A DNA stretch of 64,000 bases from assembly GCF_024211275.1 (NCBI RefSeq), contig NZ_JAMLDX010000020.1, forward strand, positions 1-64,000, read 5' to 3'. The stretch's first letter is position 1; every line of letters starts with the position of its first letter. Position numbers and translations under genes: made by a program. The notes beneath the pieces were generated by a model. It was not told the origin of the DNA and ran no database searches. It was given only the letters and a program-made list of their open reading frames with translations. This DNA is from Sphingomonas tagetis (GTDB lineage: Bacteria > Pseudomonadota > Alphaproteobacteria > Sphingomonadales > Sphingomonadaceae). Positions 1 to 9,074 of the stretch are shown here, in pieces.

Positions 1-2
1 AA

Positions 3-107
3 CGTTCCGTCGAGGCAACATGGCAGCGCATCGGCATCCTGCTCGATGCCTTCCCACAACACGAATGCGCCAACTACCTCAAAAACTCCGGATATGCTTC
101 AATCTAA
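3..107 (+). pseudogene. IS630-family transposase, C-terminal end (cut by window edge)
   Basis: Reading from base 3 gives 34 residues ending QHECANYLKNSGYASI and a TAA stop. This matches the characteristic C-terminus of IS630-type DDE transposases (ECANY..NAGYAS). Only the tail is in the window, so it cannot be said whether the element upstream is intact. No clear terminal inverted repeat was recognised between the stop and the next gene at 148. Confidence 0.75.
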
Positions 108-147
108 GATGATCATGCTCTAGATCACTGGCGGCTTCGACCGTAGT

Positions 148-1155
148 TCAGACCGCGGTGACGGTTTGTTCGATTACGCCGAAAATCGGATGGTGGCGGT
201 CGTCCTCCGCCCAGATGCGGACAGTATCGCCGGATTTGAGGAACGGCGTGGCCGGATTGCCGGACTGGATCGTCTCGATGGTGCGAAGCTCCGCGATGCA
301 TGAATAGCCGACCCCGCCGCGGTCCACCGGTTGGCCGGGGCCGCCATCGCCGTCGCGGTTGGAGACGGTTCCCGAGCCGATAATGGTTCCGGCGCCAAGC
401 GCGCGCGTTTTGGCGGCGTGGGCGACGAGCGTGCCGAAGTCGAATGTCATGTCATCGCCCGCTTCCGCGCGGCCGAAGGGCTGGCCATTGAGATCGACCA
501 TCAGCTTGCGATGCAGTTTGCCGTCACGCCACCAGTCACCGAGCGCATCGGGGGTCACGAATACGGGCGAAAAAGCGCTGGCGGGCTTTGACTGGAAGAA
601 GCCAAACCCCTTGGCGAGTTCCCCTGGGATCAGGTTGCGCAGCGATACGTCGTTGGTCAGCCCGACGAGCCTGATCGCGGCGAGTGCCTGATCGCGGCTC
701 GCCCCCAGCGGTACGTCGCCGGTGACCACCACGACTTCCGCTTCGAGGTCGCACCCCCAGCTTTCGTCGGCGAGCGGAATCGGATCGCGCGGCCCGAGAA
801 AGCCGTCGGATCCACCTTGATACATCAGCGGATCGTGCCAGAAGCTTTCGGGCATCTCGGCACCGCGCGCCTGACGCACCAGCGCGACATGGTTCACATA
901 AGCGGACCCGTCGGCCCATTGATAGGCGCGCGGCAACGGCGCCGCGGCATCGCGCTCGTGGAAGCGATCACGCGGGATGACCTCATGCTCCAGATCGGTC
1001 GCAAGATTGCGTAGGTCGCCCTCGATCCGGTCCCAATCGTCCAGCGCGGCCTGCAGCGTCGGCGCAATGTGCGCGGCATCGGCATACCAGGCGAGATCGT
1101 TGGACACGACGACAAGCCGGCCGTCGCGGCCCTGCTTCAGACTGGCGAGTTTCAC
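148..1155 (-). CDS. Fumarylacetoacetate hydrolase (FAH) family protein
   Basis: A 335-residue protein of the FAH superfamily, whose members hydrolyse C-C bonds of diketo acids or act as hydratases/isomerases in aromatic and sugar-acid breakdown. The acidic metal-ligand motif is visible as DLEAEVVVV (E138, E140) with D169 in LTNDVS, followed by the GFGFFQSKPASAFSP region and a C-terminal GDTVRIWAEDD segment. The start is a GTG preceded by GGAG about 8 bases upstream. The length fits the two-domain FAH proteins of about 330 residues found in proteobacteria. It stands alone and is divergent from the histidine kinase at 1264. The substrate cannot be read from the sequence; fumarylacetoacetase of tyrosine breakdown is possible but unproven. 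Confidence 0.88.
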   Translation of the reverse strand: MKLASLKQGRDGRLVVVSNDLAWYADAAHIAPTLQAALDDWDRIEGDLRNLATDLEHEVIPRDRFHERDAAAPLPRAYQWADGSAYVNHVALVRQARGAEMPESFWHDPLMYQGGSDGFLGPRDPIPLADESWGCDLEAEVVVVTGDVPLGASRDQALAAIRLVGLTNDVSLRNLIPGELAKGFGFFQSKPASAFSPVFVTPDALGDWWRDGKLHRKLMVDLNGQPFGRAEAGDDMTFDFGTLVAHAAKTRALGAGTIIGSGTVSNRDGDGGPGQPVDRGGVGYSCIAELRTIETIQSGNPATPFLKSGDTVRIWAEDDRHHPIFGVIEQTVTAV

Positions 1156-1263
1156 CCTGGCTTCTCCTGCTCCTGTCCAGCCACCTTAAGCGGCTGAATC
1201 GCTGTGTCGAGGCGAAGCTCGCGCATTGACAGCGCCTACCCCCAAGCCGCATCGCTAGACGCG

Positions 1264-4200
1264 ATGCAATCGCACCTGCGCTTTCTCGATCATGGCGGCC
1301 TGATGGGGCCGATGATTCGAGATCACGACTGGCGCGGCAATCCGGTTGGACTCCCGGCCGACTGGCCCCAGTCGCTCCGCTTCGCGCTCGGCATCTGCAT
1401 GGGATCGCGCTTCCCGACGGCGATCTATTGGGGACCGGACCTTCGGCTGTTTTACAACGACGCCTGGGCGCCAATCCCGGCGGAGCGCCACCCCTGGGCG
1501 CTGGGCCAGCGCGGACAGGACGTGTTTCCGGAAATCTGGGACGTCGTCGCGCCGCAATTCGCGCAGGTGATCGAGAGCGGCGAGGGCTTCGCCACCTTCG
1601 ACCAGCGGCTCGACATGATGCGTGGTGGGCGGCTGCACGAGACCTACTGGAATTACAGCTTCACGCCGATCCGCAACGAATTGGGTGAAGTGGTCGGCGT
1701 GCTCAATCAGGGCAACGAGACGACGCGCACCATTCTGGCCGAGCGCGAACGGCTCGCCGAGATGGGACGGTTGCGCGACATCGTCGATCAGGCGCCTGGC
1801 GCGATGGCGCTGCTGCATGGGCCGGGCCACCTGATCGAACTGGCCAATTCCGCTTATGTTGAGCTGACCGGCAAGCGCGAGCTGGTCGGCAAGACCGTCG
1901 CCGAGGCGCTGCCCGAAGTGATCGACCAGGGCTTTGTCGAATTGCTCGATCAAGTCTTCGCCAGCGGCGAGACGTTCCGCGCGAGCGGGACGCCGGTCGT
2001 GCTGGAGCGGCACGGCATCACCGAAACGCGATTGCTGGATTTCGTCTATCAGCCGCTGAAGGACGCGAACGGCGTCACTACCGACATTTTCGTCGAGGCC
2101 AACGACGTTACGGAACGCGCGATGGCCGAGGCGCGGCTGCGGCAGAGCGAGGAGCGGTTGCAGCTGGCGCTGGATGCGTCGCATGGCGTGGGCACATGGG
2201 ACTGGGACGTCGCCACCAACCGCGTTCGCGCCGATGCGCGTTTCGCACGGCTCTATGGCGTCGATGCCGAAGCCTCCGACCAAGGCGGCCCAATCGACTT
2301 GTTCTTTGCGCGGATCCACAGTGACGATGCCGTACGTGTACGGAGCGAGATCGAGGCTGCGATCGCCAGCGGCGACCGGTTCGAATCCGAATACCGTCTC
2401 GTTTCGGCTGCGGGCGAGACACGTTGGGTGACCGCGCAGGGCCGCTGCAGCTATGACGAGGACGGCCGGCCCCGCCGCTTTCCCGGCGTCAGCTTCGACA
2501 TCACTGAGCGCCGTGCTGCCGAGGCTGCGGCCCACAAGGCGGCTCAGGAACTCAAGGCCGCGACCGAAGCGCAGGCATTCATCTATGGCCTCGCCGATCG
2601 CTTGCGCGGTCTCGATTCGCCGGAGGCGATCATGCGGCTGAGCGCGTCGGCGCTCGCCCGGCGGATGCAGCTCGACCGTGTCGGTTTTTACCGCGTCGGC
2701 GCGGAAGGGTGGGTGCAGTTCGGGCCGAGCGTCACGACCGACCGGCTGCCGCCGCTCGAAGGCACGCTGGCGGCCGAGGCGTTGGGACCCGCGCTGGCAT
2801 CGTACCGCAGTGGCCGGACCGTCGTGGTCGCCGATTCCGCTACCGATCCGGCCTATGCCAATTCGCAGGTGCCGCGGCTGTCGCCATCGGGCGTCGGCGT
2901 GCCGCTGACGCGCGGCGGCGTGTGGGTCGCCGCGCTCTATGCCAACAACGCAGGCCCGCGAAACTGGAGCGGGGACGAGATCAACTTCATCGAAGCAGTG
3001 GCCGAGACGGCGTGGGATGCCGTCGAACGCGCTGCGGCCGTGACGGCGCTGCGCGACAGCGAGGAGAAATTCCGCGCAATCGCCAATTCGATCGATCCCA
3101 TGATCTGGTCGACGCAGCCCGACGGCTATCATGATTATTATAACGACCGCTGGTACGAATATACCGGCGTTCCCCATGGGTCGACCGACGGTGAAGCGTG
3201 GAACGGCATGTTCCATCCCGACGATCAGGACCGGGCCTGGGCGATCTGGCGGCATTCGCTCGAGACGGGAGAACCCTATCGCATTGAATATCGCCTGCGG
3301 CATCACAGCGGTATCTATCGCTGGGTGCTGGGGCGGGCGCAGGCGGTGCGCGACGAGAGCGGGCGGATCATCCGCTGGTTCGGCACCTGCACCGACATCC
3401 AGGACATCGTCGATGCGCGCGAGGTGCTGGCGCGGTCGCGCGCCGAGTTGGAAAGCGCCATCGCCGAACGCACCAGCCAGCTGATGGCCGCCGAGGAACG
3501 GCTGCGGCAGGCGCAGAAGATGGAGGCGGTCGGCCAGCTCACCGGCGGCATCGCGCATGATTTCAACAACATGCTGGCGGTGGTGATCGGCGCGCTCGAC
3601 ATGCTCGAGCGCCGCATCGCGCAGGGCAGCACCGAGCTCGACCGCTATATCGTCGCCGCCAAGGATGGCGCCAGCCGCGCCGCGGCACTGACCCAGCGGC
3701 TGCTTGGTTTCGCACGGCAACAGCCGCTGGCGCCGGTGCCGCTCGACCTCAACCGCCAGGTGCGCGGCATGGTCGAACTGCTGATGCGCACGCTGGGCGA
3801 AGACATCACGATCGAGACCCGACTGACCGCGGAAGTCGATGCGGCGATGGCCGATCCCAATCAGCTCGAGAATGTCATCCTGAACCTGTGCGTCAATGCG
3901 CGCGACGCGATGCCGAATGGCGGGCTGCTGACCATCGCCACCGCCAACCGCAGCCTGGATGCAGCGGCGGCGGCGAGCGCCGGGATCCATGCGGGCGATT
4001 ATGTCGAGCTGACCGTCGCGGATACCGGCCTGGGCATGTCGCAGGAAACCGTCGCGCGCGCGTTCGATCCGTTCTTCACCACCAAGGGCGTTGGCAAGGG
4101 AACCGGACTCGGCCTCAGCCAGGTGTTCGGCTTCGTCCGCCAGTCGGGCGGCCATGTCTCGATCGAGTCGGCGCTCGGGGAGGGGACGCGCGTGCATCTC

Positions 4201-4641
4201 TGGCTGCCGCGCCATGGCGCGCCGGTCGGGTCACCCGATGTCCTCGAGCCGCATGGCGCGCTCCCGGAGGGCTCGGCCGACGAGGTCGTGCTCGTGGTCG
4301 AGGATGAGGAGCGGGTGCGCAATTACTCGGTCGAGGCACTGCGCGAGCTCGGCTATACCGTGCTGCACGCGCCCGACGGGCGGGAGGCGTTGCGGCTGCT
4401 CAGCAGCAACCAGCCGGTGTCGCTGCTGTTCACCGACGTGGTCATGCCCGAACTCACCGGCGACGAGCTTGCGCGGCGCGCACGGATGAAGCGTCCCGAG
4501 CTCAAGGTGCTGTTCACCAGCGGCTACACGCCCGATGAAGCGGCGATCGCGCAGCGGCTGTCCGATGGCGGACGTGTGCTGCCCAAGCCTTTCGGCATCG
4601 CCACGCTCGCGGCAACGATCCGCGCCGCGCTCGACGCCTGA
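1264..4641 (+). CDS. Multi-PAS hybrid sensor histidine kinase/response regulator
   Basis: A large cytoplasmic-looking hybrid kinase of about 1125 residues. Order of domains: an N-terminal PAS-like region (residues 1-150), a PAS domain (about 165-285), a PAS_3-type domain (about 300-415), a GAF domain (about 435-585), another PAS_3 (about 600-720), a short coiled coil, HisKA with the phospho-acceptor in GGIAHDFNN (H765), HATPase_c with the GKGTGLGLS box near residue 944, and a receiver domain with D1058 in LFTDVVMPE. No membrane segment is visible. The first ATG of the conserved MQSHLRFLDHGG start was chosen; a GTG at 1204 would add 20 residues and has no clear ribosome binding site. The kinase subfamily is of the HWE-independent, RR-fused type common in Sphingomonas. 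Signal and partner are unknown. Its stop lies one base from the stop of the convergent nadE. Confidence 0.9.
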   Translation: MQSHLRFLDHGGLMGPMIRDHDWRGNPVGLPADWPQSLRFALGICMGSRFPTAIYWGPDLRLFYNDAWAPIPAERHPWALGQRGQDVFPEIWDVVAPQFAQVIESGEGFATFDQRLDMMRGGRLHETYWNYSFTPIRNELGEVVGVLNQGNETTRTILAERERLAEMGRLRDIVDQAPGAMALLHGPGHLIELANSAYVELTGKRELVGKTVAEALPEVIDQGFVELLDQVFASGETFRASGTPVVLERHGITETRLLDFVYQPLKDANGVTTDIFVEANDVTERAMAEARLRQSEERLQLALDASHGVGTWDWDVATNRVRADARFARLYGVDAEASDQGGPIDLFFARIHSDDAVRVRSEIEAAIASGDRFESEYRLVSAAGETRWVTAQGRCSYDEDGRPRRFPGVSFDITERRAAEAAAHKAAQELKAATEAQAFIYGLADRLRGLDSPEAIMRLSASALARRMQLDRVGFYRVGAEGWVQFGPSVTTDRLPPLEGTLAAEALGPALASYRSGRTVVVADSATDPAYANSQVPRLSPSGVGVPLTRGGVWVAALYANNAGPRNWSGDEINFIEAVAETAWDAVERAAAVTALRDSEEKFRAIANSIDPMIWSTQPDGYHDYYNDRWYEYTGVPHGSTDGEAWNGMFHPDDQDRAWAIWRHSLETGEPYRIEYRLRHHSGIYRWVLGRAQAVRDESGRIIRWFGTCTDIQDIVDAREVLARSRAELESAIAERTSQLMAAEERLRQAQKMEAVGQLTGGIAHDFNNMLAVVIGALDMLERRIAQGSTELDRYIVAAKDGASRAAALTQRLLGFARQQPLAPVPLDLNRQVRGMVELLMRTLGEDITIETRLTAEVDAAMADPNQLENVILNLCVNARDAMPNGGLLTIATANRSLDAAAAASAGIHAGDYVELTVADTGLGMSQETVARAFDPFFTTKGVGKGTGLGLSQVFGFVRQSGGHVSIESALGEGTRVHLWLPRHGAPVGSPDVLEPHGALPEGSADEVVLVVEDEERVRNYSVEALRELGYTVLHAPDGREALRLLSSNQPVSLLFTDVVMPELTGDELARRARMKRPELKVLFTSGYTPDEAAIAQRLSDGGRVLPKPFGIATLAATIRAALDA

Positions 4642-4642
4642 C

Positions 4643-6688
4643 TCAGGGCAAATTCGCGCGTAATTCGTCGAGCCACGGCTTGGCCGTGCCGTCCGACGGC
4701 GCGCGCCAGTCGCCGCGCGGCGACAGCGCGCCGCCGGCGGACACCTTGGGACCATTGGGGATCGCGCTGCGCTTGAACTGGCTGGTCTGGAAGAAGCGCA
4801 CGAGGAACTTCTCCAGCCAATGCCGGATCGTCGCGAGGTCGTATTGCGCACGCGCTTCGGCCGGGATGCCGAGCGGCCACAGCCCTGCCTCGCGGTCCTG
4901 CCAAGCCTGCAGCGCGAGGAAGGCGATCTTGGACGGCGCCATGCCGTGCCGCACGACATAATGCAGGAAAAAGTCGTTGAGCGCGTAAGGGCCGATCTTG
5001 GCCTCGGTACTCTGCAGCGCGCCGGATGCATCGGCCGGCACCAGCTCGGGCGAGATTTCCTGCGCCAGGATCGCCTCGAGCACCCGGTCGGTCTCGGGGT
5101 CGAACTGGTCGGTTCGCTCGCACCAGCGGATCAGATACTGGATCAGCGTCTTGGGCACGCCGGCATTGACGGCATAATGCGACATATGGTCGCCGACGCC
5201 ATAGGTGCACCAGCCGAGCGCCAGCTCGCTCAGGTCGCCGGTGCCGATCACGAAGCCGGCGCGCTGGTTGGCGAGGCGGAAGAGATAGTCGGTGCGCAGC
5301 CCCGCCTGCACATTCTCGAACGTCACGTCATAGACCGGCTCGCCGTCGGCGAACGGATGGCCCATGTCGGTCAGCATCTGCCGCGCGGCGGGACGGATAT
5401 CGATTTCCTCGCCGGTCACGCCGATCGCCTTCATCAGCGCCCAGGCATTGGCCTTGGTGCCCTCCCCGGTGGCGAAGCCGGGCATGGTGAAGCCGAGAAT
5501 GTCCGCCCGCGCGAGGCCGATCCGGTCCGCCGCCTTGGCCGCGACGATCAGCGCGTGCGTCGAATCGATCCCCCCCGACACACCGATGACGAGCTTCCTG
5601 GCGCCGGTCGATTCGATGCGCTTGCGCAGGCCCTCGACCTGAATGTTGAAAGCCTCGAAGCAATCCTCGTCGAGCTTCTCGGGATTGTTGGGCACGAACG
5701 GATAGCGGCGGATGGTGCGGCGGAAGCCGATATCGTCGGCCCCCGGCTGGTGGCTGAAGGTGATGCGGCGGAAGCGGGTTTCGGGATGCCCGGCGGCGGC
5801 GGCGGTATCGTTGAACGTACCGAAGCGCATCCGCTCCTGCCGCAGCCGTCCCGCATCGACATCGGCATAGACGATCTCGGTCGCAAGATCGAAGCGGCTG
5901 GACTCCGCCAGCAATTCGCCCAGCTCGTAGATCAGGCTCTGCCCGTCCCACGCCATGTCAGTCGTGCTTTCGCCCGGTCCCGCGGCGGAAAAGACATAGG
6001 CCGATGCCGTGCGCACCGACTGTGCAGCGCACAGCAGCGCCCGCTCGCGAGCCTTGCCGATGACGATGTTCGAGGCGGAGAGGTTGCATAGGATCAGCGC
6101 GCCAGCGAGCGCGCCGTTCGTGGACGGCGGTTGCGGTCCCCAGAAATCCTCGCAGATTTCGGCGTGGAAGGTGAAGTCGGCAAGATCGTCGGCGGCGAAG
6201 ATCAGGTCGGTGCCGAACGGCGCGGTCTGCCCGGCGACCTCGATCGTGCTGCTCAGGCCAATGCCCGATGCGAACCAGCGCTTCTCATAATATTCGCGGT
6301 AATTGGGGAAATAGCTTTTCGGCACCACGCCGAGCAGCTTGCCGCGCGCGATCACCACCGCGCAATTGTATAGCCGCCCGTTCCGTTCGAGCGCCGCGCC
6401 CGCGACCAGCACCGGCTTGAGCTTCGCGCTTGCTTCGATCAATGCAGCCACGCCCTCGCGCGTCGCGCGCAGCATCGCGTCCTGCAAATGCAGGTCGTCG
6501 ATCGCATAGCCGGTGATGCTGAGTTCCGGGAACAGCAGCAGATCCGCGCCCGCCGTGTCGCCCTGTTTCGCCAGCTCGACATGCGACGCGGTGTTGGCGG
6601 CGACGTCGCCGACCGTGGCGATCGGGGTGCACGCGCCGACGCGCACCAGCCCGTGCGAATGGATCGAATGAAAGCGGTGCTTCGCCAT
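4643..6688 (-). CDS. nadE: Glutamine-dependent NAD(+) synthetase
   Basis: Catalyses the last step of NAD synthesis, converting deamido-NAD with glutamine and ATP to NAD. The N-terminal nitrilase-type glutaminase domain shows the Glu-Lys-Cys triad: E55 in LLFPELSITGY, K124 in VVPKSYFP and C179 in AEICEDFWG. The C-terminal ATP-pyrophosphatase domain has the P-loop SGGIDST at residues 371-377. The length of 681 residues fits the long, two-domain NadE form, so ammonia is supplied internally. It ends directly against the histidine kinase gene on the other strand and appears to be monocistronic. Confidence 0.96.
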   Translation of the reverse strand: MAKHRFHSIHSHGLVRVGACTPIATVGDVAANTASHVELAKQGDTAGADLLLFPELSITGYAIDDLHLQDAMLRATREGVAALIEASAKLKPVLVAGAALERNGRLYNCAVVIARGKLLGVVPKSYFPNYREYYEKRWFASGIGLSSTIEVAGQTAPFGTDLIFAADDLADFTFHAEICEDFWGPQPPSTNGALAGALILCNLSASNIVIGKARERALLCAAQSVRTASAYVFSAAGPGESTTDMAWDGQSLIYELGELLAESSRFDLATEIVYADVDAGRLRQERMRFGTFNDTAAAAGHPETRFRRITFSHQPGADDIGFRRTIRRYPFVPNNPEKLDEDCFEAFNIQVEGLRKRIESTGARKLVIGVSGGIDSTHALIVAAKAADRIGLARADILGFTMPGFATGEGTKANAWALMKAIGVTGEEIDIRPAARQMLTDMGHPFADGEPVYDVTFENVQAGLRTDYLFRLANQRAGFVIGTGDLSELALGWCTYGVGDHMSHYAVNAGVPKTLIQYLIRWCERTDQFDPETDRVLEAILAQEISPELVPADASGALQSTEAKIGPYALNDFFLHYVVRHGMAPSKIAFLALQAWQDREAGLWPLGIPAEARAQYDLATIRHWLEKFLVRFFQTSQFKRSAIPNGPKVSAGGALSPRGDWRAPSDGTAKPWLDELRANLP

Positions 6689-6758
6689 CGGACGTCGGTT
6701 CCCGGTCAGTTCCCGGGGGGACTTAGCCGGTTGGCGCTCGCAGCGCTACCGATGCCGG

Positions 6759-7481
6759 TCAGGCGTCGGCGCGCGCGGCATAGATCATCCGCCCTTCGCC
6801 GAGCAGCGAGAACAGCTTCTCCAGCTCGTTCTCACCGACCGCGAAACAGCCCTGGCTGCGCCCGAGCTTGCCGTGCTTGGAGATCATGTCGGCGTTGGAA
6901 TACCAAGCCGCATGGACCACGATCGCGCGGTCGAGCGCATTGTTGTTGGTCGCGTCGAGTCCGATCAGCCGCTGCGACAGCTGGTGCTGGCCGACATAGT
7001 AATTGGCGGCGAGGAACGCGCCCTCGCTGGTCGCTTCGGAATTCACTTCGTTCGAAAAGCGCTGGAGCATGCCGGTATGCTCGGGGTCGGAGCCGATGCC
7101 GTGCGACACGAGCATCGAACGTGTCGCGCCATTGTGCAGATCGACGAGATGAAAGCGCAGCCGCGACGAGGGCAGCGAGAAATCGGCGATCGCGATACGA
7201 TCCTGCTGGCGGACGCGGTCGCCATGGCGTTCGAGCGCGGCCAGTGCGCGCTGGAACAGTTCGGGACGAATCCCACGCGGTGCCGTGGTGACCCGCGCGA
7301 CCGGCTGCGCGACCGGCGTGGCGACGGGCGGCGGCACCGGGACGGGTGCGGCCGGCGCCGGACGCGCTGCCGTCGAGACCGTGCTCGAAGCACAGCCATA
7401 GAGAAATCCGGTCCCCGCGACCGCTGCCGCCGACTTCAGAAATGCGCGGCGCGACGATTCCGCTTCGATCACTTCGTTCAT
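6759..7481 (-). CDS. Murein L,D-transpeptidase catalytic domain family protein, Tat lipoprotein-like
   Basis: A 240-residue exported protein of the YkuD_2-type family. The N-terminus carries a twin-arginine motif (SSRRAFLK, R11-R12), a hydrophobic stretch and a lipobox-like LYGC with C30, so it may be a Tat-exported lipoprotein. The catalytic region shows HAAWYSNADM and GRSQGCFAV, the His and Cys of the L,D-transpeptidase-like fold. The start at 7481 was preferred over an upstream in-frame codon at 7598 because AGAGGA lies 4-5 bases before this ATG and the signal sequence begins here. A proline/alanine-rich linker follows the lipobox. The family is presumed to act on peptidoglycan; activity is not shown for most members. 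Confidence 0.85.
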   Translation of the reverse strand: MNEVIEAESSRRAFLKSAAAVAGTGFLYGCASSTVSTAARPAPAAPVPVPPPVATPVAQPVARVTTAPRGIRPELFQRALAALERHGDRVRQQDRIAIADFSLPSSRLRFHLVDLHNGATRSMLVSHGIGSDPEHTGMLQRFSNEVNSEATSEGAFLAANYYVGQHQLSQRLIGLDATNNNALDRAIVVHAAWYSNADMISKHGKLGRSQGCFAVGENELEKLFSLLGEGRMIYAARADA

Positions 7482-7708
7482 GCGTCCTCTTGGCCCCCGA
7501 AAATCTGGCCGAGCGCCAATATAGCGGAAGAATGGTTCGATTCGCCTGAACATGTTCCCTGTTTTGGACCGGTTCGCCGCGCCGCGTGCCCGTTCCATCG
7601 AAAGACGCCGTCAAGTCGGGACATATTTTCCGCTTGGAGAAGCTCGTTTCGGCGTGCCACCAACTTGGTCATCCTCGCGTTTACCTTCGACGCGGCGTGG
7701 AGAATCGG

Positions 7709-8473
7709 ATGGCCGTGGCGGCGATGCGGGCATTATTGGCGGGCGGCCTTGGCGTCGCCCTTGCGTTGGCGGCACCCGCCTCGGCGCAGCAAGTGCCCGC
7801 GTCTGGCCCCGGCGAACTGCTGCTGCGCAACGGCCAATGGACCTGGCTGGAGGAAGCAGCCTATCAGCGGGCGGGCGGATCGAGCGACGTCTCGCTCATC
7901 ATCAGCATCCCCGGCCAGATCGCCTATGTCTATCGCGGCGGCGTGCTGATCGCAGCGTCGACGGTGTCGACCGGTAAACCCGGCAAGTCGACGCCGGTCG
8001 GCGAATTCCCGATCCTTCAGAAGCGTGAATTTCACCGCTCCAACATCTACAGCAACGCACCGATGCCGTTCATGCAGCGGTTGACATGGACCGGTATCGC
8101 GCTGCACGCCGGCACGCTGCCCGGCTATCCCGCCTCGCACGGCTGCATCCGCTTCCCGCGCGAATTCGCGCGGCGGCTGTTCGAGGTTACGCAGCTGGGC
8201 ACCAGCGTTTCGGTGGTCGGCTATGAGATCGACGATCCGCGCGTGCGCCGCGGGGTGCCCCGGCTCGCTCCCGAGCAGGTGGCGCGCGCGCCCGACCCGC
8301 CCTTCCTGCGTGCCGATGTCGCCGCGTTCCGCATGGGCGATTTCGACGTGGTCACCGCGAGCAACGACGTCATCATCCCGACCGTCGAGGTGCGCGAAGT
8401 GACGACCGATGGCGGCATCGCCTTCGCCCCGCTGCAACCCGTCGTCCAGCGGACTCCGCGTCGGCGGCGTTAG
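7709..8473 (+). CDS. L,D-transpeptidase (YkuD domain), secreted
   Basis: A 254-residue periplasmic protein with a classical signal peptide (MAVAAMRALL..., predicted cleavage after ASA near residue 26). The YkuD signature is clear: H133 in ALHAGTLPGYP and SHGCIRFP with catalytic C146. Such enzymes make 3-3 peptidoglycan crosslinks or attach proteins to murein by attacking the third residue of the stem peptide. GGAGA lies just upstream of the chosen ATG. It is divergent from the other murein transpeptidase-like gene at 7481, so two cell-wall genes share the intergenic region 7482-7708. The C-terminal 80 residues after the catalytic domain are arginine- and proline-rich and of unknown role. Confidence 0.92.
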   Translation: MAVAAMRALLAGGLGVALALAAPASAQQVPASGPGELLLRNGQWTWLEEAAYQRAGGSSDVSLIISIPGQIAYVYRGGVLIAASTVSTGKPGKSTPVGEFPILQKREFHRSNIYSNAPMPFMQRLTWTGIALHAGTLPGYPASHGCIRFPREFARRLFEVTQLGTSVSVVGYEIDDPRVRRGVPRLAPEQVARAPDPPFLRADVAAFRMGDFDVVTASNDVIIPTVEVREVTTDGGIAFAPLQPVVQRTPRRRR

Positions 8474-8497
8474 CGCTTGATCCAGCTACGCTGGATG

Positions 8498-8579
8498 GCG
8501 GCACCGGACCGCTCCCCCACCCGGCCACCCATATGATACTGCCGTTGGGTGGCCGGGTGGGGGAGCGGGCCGGTGCCGC
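8498..8579. repeat. Long palindromic intergenic repeat, copy 1
   Basis: Near-perfect inverted repeat with arms of about 34 bases (8498-8531 and 8546-8579) and a 14-base loop containing CTGCCG. The arm core GCTCCCCCACCCGGCCACCC recurs in an identical arrangement at 12364-12432. It lies just after the L,D-transpeptidase stop, so it may form an mRNA hairpin. It resembles the REP/MITE-type palindromes found in intergenic DNA; no adjacent transposase is present. Confidence 0.85.
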
Positions 8580-8696
8580 GCCGGGTTCAGCGCTGCAGAA
8601 CCGCATCGACGCGGCTTCACAACTTCACGCTTGACCCCGCGCTGCTTCGGGCCGAAAGGCGCCGCGCGGGTGTTTTGCTGCACCCGCGAAACGATC

Positions 8697-8886
8697 GCGC
8701 CGGTGCCCGAAAGGGCTCCACGGGAATGCGGTGCGGACGGGTGACCGTCCAATGCCGCGGCTGTCCCTGCAACTGTAAGCGGCGAGCGCGATGCACAGGC
8801 TCCTCCACGCGAGGGGCGGCCACTGGGGGCGACCCTGGGAAGGTGTGCATCGAGCGACGACCCGCGAGCCAGGAGACCGGCCGGCG
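8697..8886 (+). promoter_or_regulatory. Cobalamin (B12) riboswitch
   Basis: The conserved elements of the adenosylcobalamin riboswitch appear in order: GGTGC with the AAGGG/GGGAAT segment at 8701-8727, ATGCCGCGGCTGTCCCTGCA with the B12-box region at 8751-8775, AACTGTAAGCGG, the CCACTGGG and TGGGAAGG elements at 8820-8843, and CGACGACCCGCGAGCCAGGA at 8854-8873. It lies about 190 bases before the BtuB-like receptor gene on the same strand and is expected to lower its expression when cobalamin is abundant. Confidence 0.94.
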
Positions 8887-9074
8887 CGGTGTCGCTCTTT
8901 GCCCTGGTCCAGGTGAGGCCGCGGCACGGTGATTCCGTCTGAGCGACGACCCATGCGGCCGGGCCGCATCGGGACGCCGCGACGGGTGCCAGCGCCCATC
9001 CCGACCGGCAGCCCGGCCGATGCAAGTCGGCAGATCCGGCCCGACGTTGCTCAATGGCGCCGGGGGATCACCCG

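Noticed and set aside
1255..4215. 986-codon frame on the minus strand opposite the histidine kinase
   Set aside because: It is an antisense shadow of a GC-rich gene; its composition is dominated by Arg/His/Ala and it has no domain, while the plus strand shows all kinase motifs.
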